NCBI GenBank assembly: GCA_024684435.1
Contig: JAIKWV010000013.1
Coordinates: forward strand, 62,001-126,000
Origin: Clostridiales bacterium
Lineage (GTDB): Bacteria > Bacillota > Clostridia > Oscillospirales > Acutalibacteraceae
Direction: 5' to 3'
Length of the DNA: 64,000 nucleotides
Shown: positions 53,291 through 60,586 of the stretch, piece by piece
How the letters are laid out: the number at the start of each line of letters is the position of its first letter
How positions within the stretch are numbered: the first letter of the stretch is position 1
Made by a program: the position numbers and the translations under genes
Notes under the pieces: model-generated
Seen by the model: the letters and a program-made list of their open reading frames with translations, nothing else
Database searches by the model: none
Told to the model about the DNA's origin: nothing

Positions 53291-53342
53291 TTAAGTTTTG
53301 CAAAAAAAGAAGGAAAAGCCAGGTGTGTTTTTTGCGCAAATG

Positions 53343-53378
53343 ATCCCCGTGGTCCGAAGAAAGTCGGATCGCGGGGAT
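53343..53378 (-). terminator. Terminator of the LRR giant gene
   Basis: ATCCCCG/CGGGGAT and an inner TCCGA/TCGGA stem, 7 bases past the stop codon at 53385. Confidence 0.75.
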
Positions 53379-53384
53379 AGCTTT

Positions 53385-56300
53385 TTACGGGATGAATTTT
53401 TCTATTACGTCCGCGCCGAGGTAGCCCTGAACGACTTTGGGCAGGGCGCCGAAAATTGATTTAAAGAACGCCGCCAGCTTTGCGAAAAAGCCTGTTTTCA
53501 CGTTCACCGACTCCACACCGGACTCGGCGATCACCTTGCCGTCCTTGATATACTTCGCCTGAACTGTGTAAGATTTCTTAGCCTTGGTCACGGTGTATGT
53601 GTCGCCGGTGCCAACGTCCTTGCCGTCAATGAACCAATGGACGGTTGCGCCGCTTACCGCATTTTTGACTTCTGATGTGAATGTAATGGTGGTCTTGTAG
53701 TCAACCGTCTTGTTAGCAACGAAGTTGCGGATGTTGACGGTGGGCTTGGCTGATTTTTCCATTGCAAGCGCATAATAGCTGAAGTGGTCGGTCTCAAAGA
53801 CCATATAGCCGTCCCGGTACTGTGCGGGCATCTTTTCCAGCTTACCTGTTTCGGTGTTGACGTGGTAAACAAAGGTCTTTGCAGGATCAAAACCGGCGGG
53901 CAGAGGTATGCGTATTGTGACTTTGCCGCTGGGCTGTATTGTAACGCCGTCCTTAACGGTGGTGATGTCGAAAACCACGTTTTTATCACTGTTCACATCC
54001 ACCAGATTGAACGCCGCGCCGTCGAAGACCTGCTGGATTTTCAGCTCCACCTCGCCGTCGTATGCGTTCTCCGGGTAGGTCAGAGAAATGTCGGTCTCCT
54101 CATTTGTGACTGTGGTGGTGGGTATCTTTGGCAGGACTTGGGTCTCCTTTGTGCCGCAGTGGTATTTGCAGTAACGCTCCTGCAAGCCCTCCTCGTAGGC
54201 GGTGGGCTCTTTTACAGTGACCCATTCGCCGAAATCGTGGGCAAGCTTTGACAGCGTTACGGCTTCGCCTATTGATTCGCCGCATACGGCACAGATCTTA
54301 TATTCCGCACCGGCAGCCATACAGGTGGGCTCAATGCGCACTGTCTTTTCCGTGTGGGGCTTCTTCGCTATGGGTTCCGTGTAGCTGTCGGGGCAGCGGG
54401 AGCAGGTGTAGCTCATTACACCCTCTTCCTTGCAGGTGGCTTCCTTTGTCACCGCGCCGACGTAGTCATGCCCCAAAGTGTTTTCGTAATTGTCAACGTA
54501 GCTGTCGCCGCAAGCGCAGGTGTATGTGGTGTAGCCCTTCTCGGTACAGGTCGGCTTAGTTACAACTGCCGTATAGTGATGTCCTGTTGCGGCTATTTCC
54601 TGCGTTTCTGTAGCGTCACAGCGTGAACAGTATCTTGTCTCTTCGCCCTTTTCGGTGCAAGTTGCGGGTGTTGTCACTTTCCATTCCCCAAAATCGTGAC
54701 CCAGGGCGGCTATCTCCTGCGTTTCTGTGGCGTCGCAGCGTGAGCAGTATCTTGTCTCCTCGCCCTTTTCGGTGCAGGTTGCAGGGGTGGTTTCTGTCCA
54801 GTCACCGAAGTCGTGGCCGAGAGAGTTTACATAATCGTCAACGTAGCTGTCGCCGCAGGCGCAGGTGTGGGTAGTGTAGCCTTTTTCCATGCAGGTGGGC
54901 TGGGTAACGACAGCTGTGTAGGTGTGGATGTGAGAAGGGGTAAAATTGTAATGCCAAGTGGCGTTATTCAAGGGATCGTTATATGAACTAATTGATATTT
55001 TTTGTCTGTCTTCTTCACTGCCGACGTAATACACGTCCGTCAAACCTGTGCAGCCGTCAAATGCCCCAAAGCCAATGCTTGTCACGCTGTCAGGTATGGT
55101 CACGCTGGTTAAGCCTGAGCAACCGGAAAATGCCCAACCGCCAATGCTTGTCACGCTGTCAGGTATGGTCACGCTGGTTAAGCCTGTGCAGTCGGCAAAT
55201 GCCTCAAAGCCAATGCTGGTCACGCCGTTGCCTATGGTCACGCTGGTTAAGCCGGTACAACCGGAAAATGCACTACCGCCAATGCTTGTCACGCTGTCAG
55301 GTATGGTCACGCTGGTTAAGCCTGTGCAGTCGGCAAATGCCTCAAAGCCAATGCTGGTCACGCCGTTGCCTATGGTCACGCTGGTTAAGCCGGTACAGCC
55401 GTAAAACGCAGTACCCATGCTGGTCACGCTATTACCTATGTTCACGCTGGTTAAGCCTGTGCAGTCGGCAAATGCAAAAGAGCCAATGCTGGTCACGCTG
55501 TCGGGTATGGTCACGTTTGTCAAGCCTGTGCAGTTGAGAAATGCCCAACCGCCAACGCCAGTCACGCTATCGGGTATGATCACGCTTGTTAAGCCTGTGC
55601 AGTTATAAAACGCATTATTGCCAATGCTGGTTACGCTGTCGGGAATAATTGTATTTTTACAGCCACATATCAGAGTGTTGCTCTCTGTTTCAATTATCGC
55701 ATTACAGTCGTTTCTACTGTCATATTTTTTATTACCGTTACTGACAGTTATGCTTGTCAAGCCTGTGCATTCGGCAAATGCCCAATCGCCAATGCTGGTC
55801 ACGCCGTTGCCTATGGCCACGTTTGTTAAGCCTGTGCAACCGTAAAATGCAGAATTGCCAATGTTGGTCACACTGTCTGGTATGGTTACGCTTGTTAAGC
55901 CTGTGCAGTTGTAAAATGCATAATTGCCAATGTTGGTCACGTTGTCCGGGATAACCATTTTTGTTAGAAGTTGATTGTTGATATATAATTTGTGCGCGTA
56001 AGTCACTGGATTTGAATCGGATCTATCAAATTCAAATTTACACCACTGTTCCAACGAACCGTTATAATAGACGCTTGTCAAACCTGTGCAATTGTAAAAT
56101 GCACACTCGCCAATACTGGTTACGTTGTTGCCTATGGTCACGCTGGTTAAACCTGTGCAGTCGCAAAATGCCCACGCACCAATGCTTTTCACGCTGTCGG
56201 GTATAATCACGCTGGTCAAGCCTGTGCAGTTATAAAATGCAGAACCGCCAATGCTGGTCACGCCGTTGCCTATGGTCACGCTTGTCAAGCCTCTACATTC

Positions 56301-57413
56301 CATAAATGCCTTCCAACCAATACTAGTCACGCTGTCAGGGATGGTCATGCTAGTTAAACCTGTACAGCCTTCAAATGCCTGATCGCCAATTTCGGTCACG
56401 CTGTCAGGTATAGTCACGCTTGTTAAGCCTGAGCAACCTGAAAATGCACGACCGCCAATGCTGGTCACGCCGTTGCCTATGGTCACGTCTGTTAAGCCTG
56501 TACAGCCGAAAAAGGCAGATGCGCCAATGCTGGTTACGCTGTCGGGTATGGTCACGCTTGTCAAGCCTGTGCAGCCGTAAAATGCATACCTACCAATGGT
56601 TGATATACCGTTACCTATGGTTAAATATTTAATGTCAGAGCGATAACTATACCAAGGACTACTATTATAGTTATAATCCCCCATCGCTCCGATGCCTGAG
56701 ATGGTCAATTTGCCGGTATCCGTGTTCAACGTCCATGTAAGGTTTTCACCGCAGGTGCCGCTGACCTTAGATGAGCTTTCGTCATGTCCTTCACAAACGC
56801 GATATTCGATTTCATAGAGTTCAGCATATTTTTGTATATAGAAGCTTGAGGCATCCGAACAGATATAATCCAGCGACATACCATTTATGAATGCATCCTT
56901 CCCAATCGACGTAATGCCGGACGGAATGTGGACAAATGACAGGTTATCGCAACTGGAAAATGCATATTCGCCGATAGTTTTCAAGCTGTCCGGCAAAATG
57001 ATACTTGTCAGACCGGAGCAATTAAAAAAAGCATATTGACCGATACTTGTTACGCTGTTTCCAAAAACCACTTCTGTAAGGTTTTCACACCAATTAAATG
57101 CATACTGAGTAATGCTCGTAACATTGTCCCCGATTTTGATCGTTTTGATAGACGATCTATACTCCTCCCATGGAATCCCGAGAAAAGTGCTCACCATCGC
57201 GCCATTGCCGTCGATCAACAGTACACCGCTTTCTGTATTGAGCGTCCATGTTACGTTGCCTCCGTCCGCGCCACAGGTACCGGAATAGCTCACCGACGCC
57301 GCAGTCACAGAAAGCCAATCCATAAACCCCGCCAGTCCCGCCGCGGGCGCGGCGCCCCCCAGCATAATAACCGCAAGAAGTATAGCAAAAATTCGTTTGA
57401 CAGTTTTCTTCAT
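53385..57413 (-). CDS. Giant BspA-type leucine-rich-repeat surface protein
   Basis: 1342 residues, exported. Signal peptide about 1-38. Two modules each open with a GTCG...TWTLNT..G.L.I.G.GAM segment (near 42 and 218) followed by LRR_5 repeats of 23 residues with the pattern TGLTSVTIPDSVTSIG-AF-GC; the repeat tract runs to about residue 800. Then come about seven Cys-rich HDFG/TCTEKG...Y.CSRC repeats (about 830-1070), a ZU5-like or beta-rich region (1100-1224), an Ig-like domain (to 1304) and an amphipathic tail FFAKLAAFFKSIFGALPKVVQ. No LPXTG sorting motif is seen. Likely role: adhesion or host/fibre contact. GGAGG precedes ATG 57413; longer reading from 57461 has no site. Confidence 0.85.
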   Translation of the reverse strand: MKKTVKRIFAILLAVIMLGGAAPAAGLAGFMDWLSVTAASVSYSGTCGADGGNVTWTLNTESGVLLIDGNGAMVSTFLGIPWEEYRSSIKTIKIGDNVTSITQYAFNWCENLTEVVFGNSVTSIGQYAFFNCSGLTSIILPDSLKTIGEYAFSSCDNLSFVHIPSGITSIGKDAFINGMSLDYICSDASSFYIQKYAELYEIEYRVCEGHDESSSKVSGTCGENLTWTLNTDTGKLTISGIGAMGDYNYNSSPWYSYRSDIKYLTIGNGISTIGRYAFYGCTGLTSVTIPDSVTSIGASAFFGCTGLTDVTIGNGVTSIGGRAFSGCSGLTSVTIPDSVTEIGDQAFEGCTGLTSMTIPDSVTSIGWKAFMECRGLTSVTIGNGVTSIGGSAFYNCTGLTSVIIPDSVKSIGAWAFCDCTGLTSVTIGNNVTSIGECAFYNCTGLTSVYYNGSLEQWCKFEFDRSDSNPVTYAHKLYINNQLLTKMVIPDNVTNIGNYAFYNCTGLTSVTIPDSVTNIGNSAFYGCTGLTNVAIGNGVTSIGDWAFAECTGLTSITVSNGNKKYDSRNDCNAIIETESNTLICGCKNTIIPDSVTSIGNNAFYNCTGLTSVIIPDSVTGVGGWAFLNCTGLTNVTIPDSVTSIGSFAFADCTGLTSVNIGNSVTSMGTAFYGCTGLTSVTIGNGVTSIGFEAFADCTGLTSVTIPDSVTSIGGSAFSGCTGLTSVTIGNGVTSIGFEAFADCTGLTSVTIPDSVTSIGGWAFSGCSGLTSVTIPDSVTSIGFGAFDGCTGLTDVYYVGSEEDRQKISISSYNDPLNNATWHYNFTPSHIHTYTAVVTQPTCMEKGYTTHTCACGDSYVDDYVNSLGHDFGDWTETTPATCTEKGEETRYCSRCDATETQEIAALGHDFGEWKVTTPATCTEKGEETRYCSRCDATETQEIAATGHHYTAVVTKPTCTEKGYTTYTCACGDSYVDNYENTLGHDYVGAVTKEATCKEEGVMSYTCSRCPDSYTEPIAKKPHTEKTVRIEPTCMAAGAEYKICAVCGESIGEAVTLSKLAHDFGEWVTVKEPTAYEEGLQERYCKYHCGTKETQVLPKIPTTTVTNEETDISLTYPENAYDGEVELKIQQVFDGAAFNLVDVNSDKNVVFDITTVKDGVTIQPSGKVTIRIPLPAGFDPAKTFVYHVNTETGKLEKMPAQYRDGYMVFETDHFSYYALAMEKSAKPTVNIRNFVANKTVDYKTTITFTSEVKNAVSGATVHWFIDGKDVGTGDTYTVTKAKKSYTVQAKYIKDGKVIAESGVESVNVKTGFFAKLAAFFKSIFGALPKVVQGYLGADVIEKFIP
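55040..56600 (-). repeat. Tandem 69-bp coding repeats of the LRR gene
   Basis: About 20 consecutive units of 69 bp (23 codons). A two-unit block of 138 bp (about 55168-55306) is almost identically repeated in the next 138 bp (55306-55444), a sign of recent duplication. Confidence 0.8.
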
Positions 57414-57484
57414 TTTCTTGATCCTCCATAAAACAAAAAATGCGCAGCCGAAGCTACGCACAAAAAACGCATAGCTTCAATTGC

Positions 57485-57595
57485 TGCGACACAATTCCCA
57501 TAACCGAAAAATAAGTATGTGAAAAGAAGCCTGCATTTTTATCAAAAGATAAAAACACACACCTATTTTTCGGAAAAATATATAATTGTGTCGCA
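57485..57595 (-). repeat. Triple nested inverted repeat at the predicted 5' end of the LRR mRNA
   Basis: Outer arms TGCGACACAATT (57485-57496) and AATTGTGTCGCA (57584-57595), middle arms CCGAAAAATA (57504-57513) and TATTTTTCGG (57564-57573), inner arms TTTTTATC (57536-57543) and GATAAAAA (57548-57555). All three stems are perfect and share one axis. The outer right arm begins where transcription from the 57601-57630 promoter should start. Confidence 0.85.
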
Positions 57596-57600
57596 AAAAA

Positions 57601-57630
57601 AGCATAGCACATTTTTCAATATATTGTCAA
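57601..57630 (-). promoter_or_regulatory. Predicted promoter of the LRR gene
   Basis: Minus strand TTGACA (57625-57630), 18-base spacer, TATGCT (57601-57606). Start of transcription is expected near 57594, leaving a leader of about 180 bases. Confidence 0.6.
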
Positions 57631-57802
57631 CAGAAATATATGCAGTCTGTAATCATTTAAACCAATCATCAAACAAAGTTTTAATGATTCAGCACAAACT
57701 ACATGAAATTTGTATCTAACGTATGAATAATATAAATCTGGATTTGGAGCTTACTGTTTTGGTCTATATAATCAGTTTTTTCGATAAAAAGCGAAAAAGC
57801 CC

Positions 57803-57831
57803 TTGACAAGTTAGCGTACACTAACTATAAT
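57803..57831 (+). promoter_or_regulatory. Consensus sigma-A promoter of feoAB
   Basis: TTGACA (57803-57808), exactly 17 bases, TATAAT (57826-57831), 78 bases before the GTG start. The spacer is completely filled by the first operator-like dyad. Confidence 0.85.
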
Positions 57832-57890
57832 GTAGGTAGTTAGCTATGGCTAACACTTATTTCGGGCTAAGGTTAACCAACGCTAACTTG
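57810..57890 (+). promoter_or_regulatory. Tandem GTTAGC-type dyads: probable iron-repressor operators
   Basis: GTTAG-CGTACA-CTAAC (57810-57825) lies in the promoter spacer; GTTAGC-TATG-GCTAAC (57839-57854) is a perfect dyad just after the -10; a third segment (57867-57887) carries GCTAAGGTTAACC and GCTAAC. CAAGTTAGCG (57807-57816) and CGCTAACTTG (57881-57890) are perfect complements bracketing the set. The half-sites resemble DtxR/IdeR boxes. Confidence 0.65.
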
Positions 57891-57908
57891 TGACAAGGAG
57901 GGTTTTGA

Positions 57909-60248
57909 GTGGCAACATTAAAGGAAACAGGAATCGGCGAAAGCGTGGTTGTAAAGAAGTTGAACGGCGAAGGCGCACTTCGTCAGCACTTTCTTGATAT
58001 GGGCATTATCCCCGGAACTGAAATAACGGTTATAAAATATGCCCCTATGGGCGACCCTCTTGAGCTTTTGATACACGGCTACAAGCTCACGCTGCGTCTT
58101 GCGGACGCTCAAAAAATTGAGGTCGAGCCTATAGAGAAACGCGAATCGGTTAACGAAACAAAATCGAGATCAAAAGAAACCGAGCATCCCGGTTTCGGCG
58201 AAGGCGGCAAGTTTCACCCCAAGGGCAGCGGCGATCCGCTGCCGGAAGGCACGACGCTGACATTTGCCCTTGTCGGCAACCAGAACTGCGGAAAGACAAC
58301 GCTGTTCAATCAGCTTACGGGAGCCAACCAGCACGTCGGCAATTTTCCCGGCGTAACCGTTGACCGTAAGGACGGCGCAATTAAAAGACATCCCGATACC
58401 TGCGTAACCGACCTGCCCGGAATTTATTCAATGTCGCCGTACAGCAGCGAGGAGATAGTTTCGCGCGACTTTGTTATATATGAAAAGCCTAAAGCGATAA
58501 TAAACATAGTTGACGCAACGAACATAGAGCGCAATCTTTATCTTACGATGCAGCTTCTTGAAATGGACGTTCCAATGGTAGTCGCGCTGAATATGATGGA
58601 CGAGGTGACCGCAAACGGAGGAACGGTAGATATCAATGAAATGGAAATGGCTCTCGGTGTGCCGGTAGTTCCGATTTCAGCCGCAAAGAATCAAGGCATA
58701 AAAGAACTGGTCGAGCACGCGATCCATGTAGCGCATTTTCAGGAAAAGCCGCTTCGTCAGGACTTTTGCGACGAGAGTGATGGCGGAGGCGCCGTTCACC
58801 GCTGTCTGCACAGTATATGCCATCTTATTGAGGATCACGCCAGGTCAGCCGGGCTTCCGCTTCGCTTTGCGGCAAGCAAGATCATCGAGGGCGACGATCT
58901 GATCCTCTCGCAACTTAATTTGGATCAAAACGAGACCGAAGCAATAGAACACATCGTTATCCAGATGGAGAGCGAATGCGGACTTGACCGCAGCGCAGCG
59001 ATAGCTGATATGCGCTATGCCTTTATTATGAAGGTTTGCAAAGCCTGCGTCAAAAAGCCTAAGGAAAGCAGGGAAAGCGTCCGCAGCGAGAAAATAGACC
59101 GTATGCTTACAGGAAAATGGACTGCAATACCGTTCTTTATAGTCATAATGGGACTTGTGTTCTGGCTGACATTTGAGGTTATCGGCGGTACGCTTCAGGG
59201 TCTGCTCGAAACGGGCATTGACCTTCTCACCGAAATCACCGACAGACTTCTTACCTCGGCAGATGTCAACGAGGTCGTTCACGGGCTTATCATTGACGGC
59301 ATTTTTGCAGGTGTCGGAAGTGTTCTGAGTTTCCTTCCGATCATCGTAACGCTGTTTTTCTTCCTTTCCCTGTTGGAGGACAGCGGATACATAGCACGCG
59401 TCGCCTTCTTTATGGACAAGCTTCTTCGTAAAATCGGTCTGTCAGGAAGAAGCATCGTGCCGATGCTTATTGGCTTTGGCTGTACCGTTCCCGCGGTCAT
59501 GGCAACGCGCACGCTCCCCAGTGAACGCGACCGAAAAACGACTATACTGCTTACTCCGTATATGAGCTGTTCGGCAAAGCTGCCGATATACGCCTTCTTC
59601 GTTGACGCATTCTTCCCTGAACATAAGGCGCTGATAATGGTAGGTCTGTATTTCCTCGGAATCATTGTCGCCATACTTGTTGCGTTGTTGTTCAAAGGAA
59701 CACTTTTCAAGGGTGAGGCGGTTCCGTTCGTAATGGAGCTGCCCAACTACCGTATGCCCGGCGCAAAGAACACATCAAGGCTGCTCTGGGAAAAGGCCAA
59801 AGACTTTTTGCAGAGAGCGTTTACAATCATACTTGTTGCAACCGTTGTCATCTGGCTTTTACAGAGCTTTGACACGCATTTCAGATTTGTTGAAGATCAA
59901 CAGGACAGCATACTCGCGCTCGTTGCCGGTTGGCTTGTTCCGATAATGAAGCCGCTCGGTCTCGGTGACTGGAGGATCTGCACCTCGCTTATCAGCGGCT
60001 TTATGGCAAAAGAGAGCGTTGTTTCAACGCTTGAAATACTGTTCGGTCAGAACATAGCGTCGGTTATGAGCGCAACTTCGGCGGCATCGCTGCTCGTGTT
60101 CTCGCTGCTCTACTCCCCCTGCGTCGCGGCTATCGCGTCGATCCGCCGTGAGCTTGGCAGAAAGCGCGCACTCGGCGTAGTGGTATGGCAATGCGCCGTC
60201 GCATGGGTCTGCGCCGCAATTACTTATCTTATCATGAATAGGGTGTAA
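57909..60248 (+). CDS. feoB: Ferrous iron transporter, FeoA-FeoB fusion
   Basis: GTP-dependent Fe2+ uptake through the cytoplasmic membrane; 779 residues. Residues 1-76 are an SH3-like FeoA domain (GESVVVKKLNGEGALRQHFLDMGIIPG); a charged linker follows to about 113; then the FeoB G domain with FALVGNQNCGKTTLFNQLTG, DLPGIYS and ALNMMDE, a helical GDI-like stretch, and from about 395 the membrane core with GFGCTVPAVMATRTL, SCSAKLPIYAF and LLYSPCVAAIASIRRELG. The G1 loop has NQNCGKT in place of the more common NPNxGKT/S. AGGAGGG precedes the GTG 57909. A small Cys-rich partner gene follows after 4 bases. Confidence 0.93.
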   Translation: MATLKETGIGESVVVKKLNGEGALRQHFLDMGIIPGTEITVIKYAPMGDPLELLIHGYKLTLRLADAQKIEVEPIEKRESVNETKSRSKETEHPGFGEGGKFHPKGSGDPLPEGTTLTFALVGNQNCGKTTLFNQLTGANQHVGNFPGVTVDRKDGAIKRHPDTCVTDLPGIYSMSPYSSEEIVSRDFVIYEKPKAIINIVDATNIERNLYLTMQLLEMDVPMVVALNMMDEVTANGGTVDINEMEMALGVPVVPISAAKNQGIKELVEHAIHVAHFQEKPLRQDFCDESDGGGAVHRCLHSICHLIEDHARSAGLPLRFAASKIIEGDDLILSQLNLDQNETEAIEHIVIQMESECGLDRSAAIADMRYAFIMKVCKACVKKPKESRESVRSEKIDRMLTGKWTAIPFFIVIMGLVFWLTFEVIGGTLQGLLETGIDLLTEITDRLLTSADVNEVVHGLIIDGIFAGVGSVLSFLPIIVTLFFFLSLLEDSGYIARVAFFMDKLLRKIGLSGRSIVPMLIGFGCTVPAVMATRTLPSERDRKTTILLTPYMSCSAKLPIYAFFVDAFFPEHKALIMVGLYFLGIIVAILVALLFKGTLFKGEAVPFVMELPNYRMPGAKNTSRLLWEKAKDFLQRAFTIILVATVVIWLLQSFDTHFRFVEDQQDSILALVAGWLVPIMKPLGLGDWRICTSLISGFMAKESVVSTLEILFGQNIASVMSATSAASLLVFSLLYSPCVAAIASIRRELGRKRALGVVVWQCAVAWVCAAITYLIMNRV

Positions 60249-60252
60249 TATT

Positions 60253-60408
60253 ATGAATATATGGGACTATCTGATAATCGGAATTATCGCTGCAGTCGTA
60301 ATATTTGCGGTAACGGTAATTCATAAAAACAAAAAGAACGGCAAATGCTCCTGCGGCTGTGACTGTTCACACTGTCAGGGATGCGTTGATTTTAAGAAAA
60401 GCAAATAA
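60253..60408 (+). CDS. FeoB-associated Cys-rich membrane protein
   Basis: 51-residue protein too short for most gene finders. One transmembrane helix (about residues 5-24, YLIIGIIAAVVIFAVTVI), a Lys/Asn-rich turn, then six Cys (32, 34, 36, 38, 41, 44) and a basic tail. Small proteins of this layout are known partners downstream of feoB in Firmicutes and Bacteroidetes. Start ATG is 4 bases past the feoB stop; it has no strong ribosome binding site of its own, so it may depend on coupling. Confidence 0.85.
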   Translation: MNIWDYLIIGIIAAVVIFAVTVIHKNKKNGKCSCGCDCSHCQGCVDFKKSK

Positions 60409-60486
60409 TAACGGTGATCGTTGAAAAAGCGATCGTCCATAAAGACAAGTCTATTAAATTCATATTTTACAACGGCAAAACGCAAA

Positions 60487-60526
60487 ACGGCTCTGCGCGG
60501 TCAAAAATCAAGACCCGCAGAGCCGT
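60487..60526. terminator. Terminator between feo and carB
   Basis: 11-bp perfect stem ACGGCTCTGCG/CGCAGAGCCGT continued by GGTC/GACC around a 9-base loop; T-rich on both strands outside. Serves the convergent feo and car operons. Confidence 0.8.
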
Positions 60527-60586
60527 TGTCATTTATGGGTACGCATTTTTATAAAATGTAATAACAGCCGGGTAATTTTTAAGTTA

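Larger units (their letters stand above)
57414..57908. other. 495-base intergenic region between the LRR gene and feoAB
   Basis: No gene is seen. From left to right: the LRR ribosome binding site; a 10-bp imperfect hairpin GAAGCTACGC/GCATAGCTTC (about 57450-57478); the triple nested inverted repeat 57485-57595; the LRR promoter 57601-57630; about 170 AT-rich bases without recognised elements; the feo promoter and its operators 57803-57887; and the feo ribosome binding site. Confidence 0.7.

Noticed and set aside
55000-56640. Regular repeats that could suggest a CRISPR array
   Set aside because: Period is 69 bp with no unique spacers, and the units translate in frame as LRR_5 repeats of one protein.
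57485-57595. A MITE or IS remnant at the LRR leader
   Set aside because: Kept as a regulatory structure: no second copy in the window, no clear target duplication directly at the ends, and it coincides with a predicted transcription start. The mobile-element reading remains a minor possibility.
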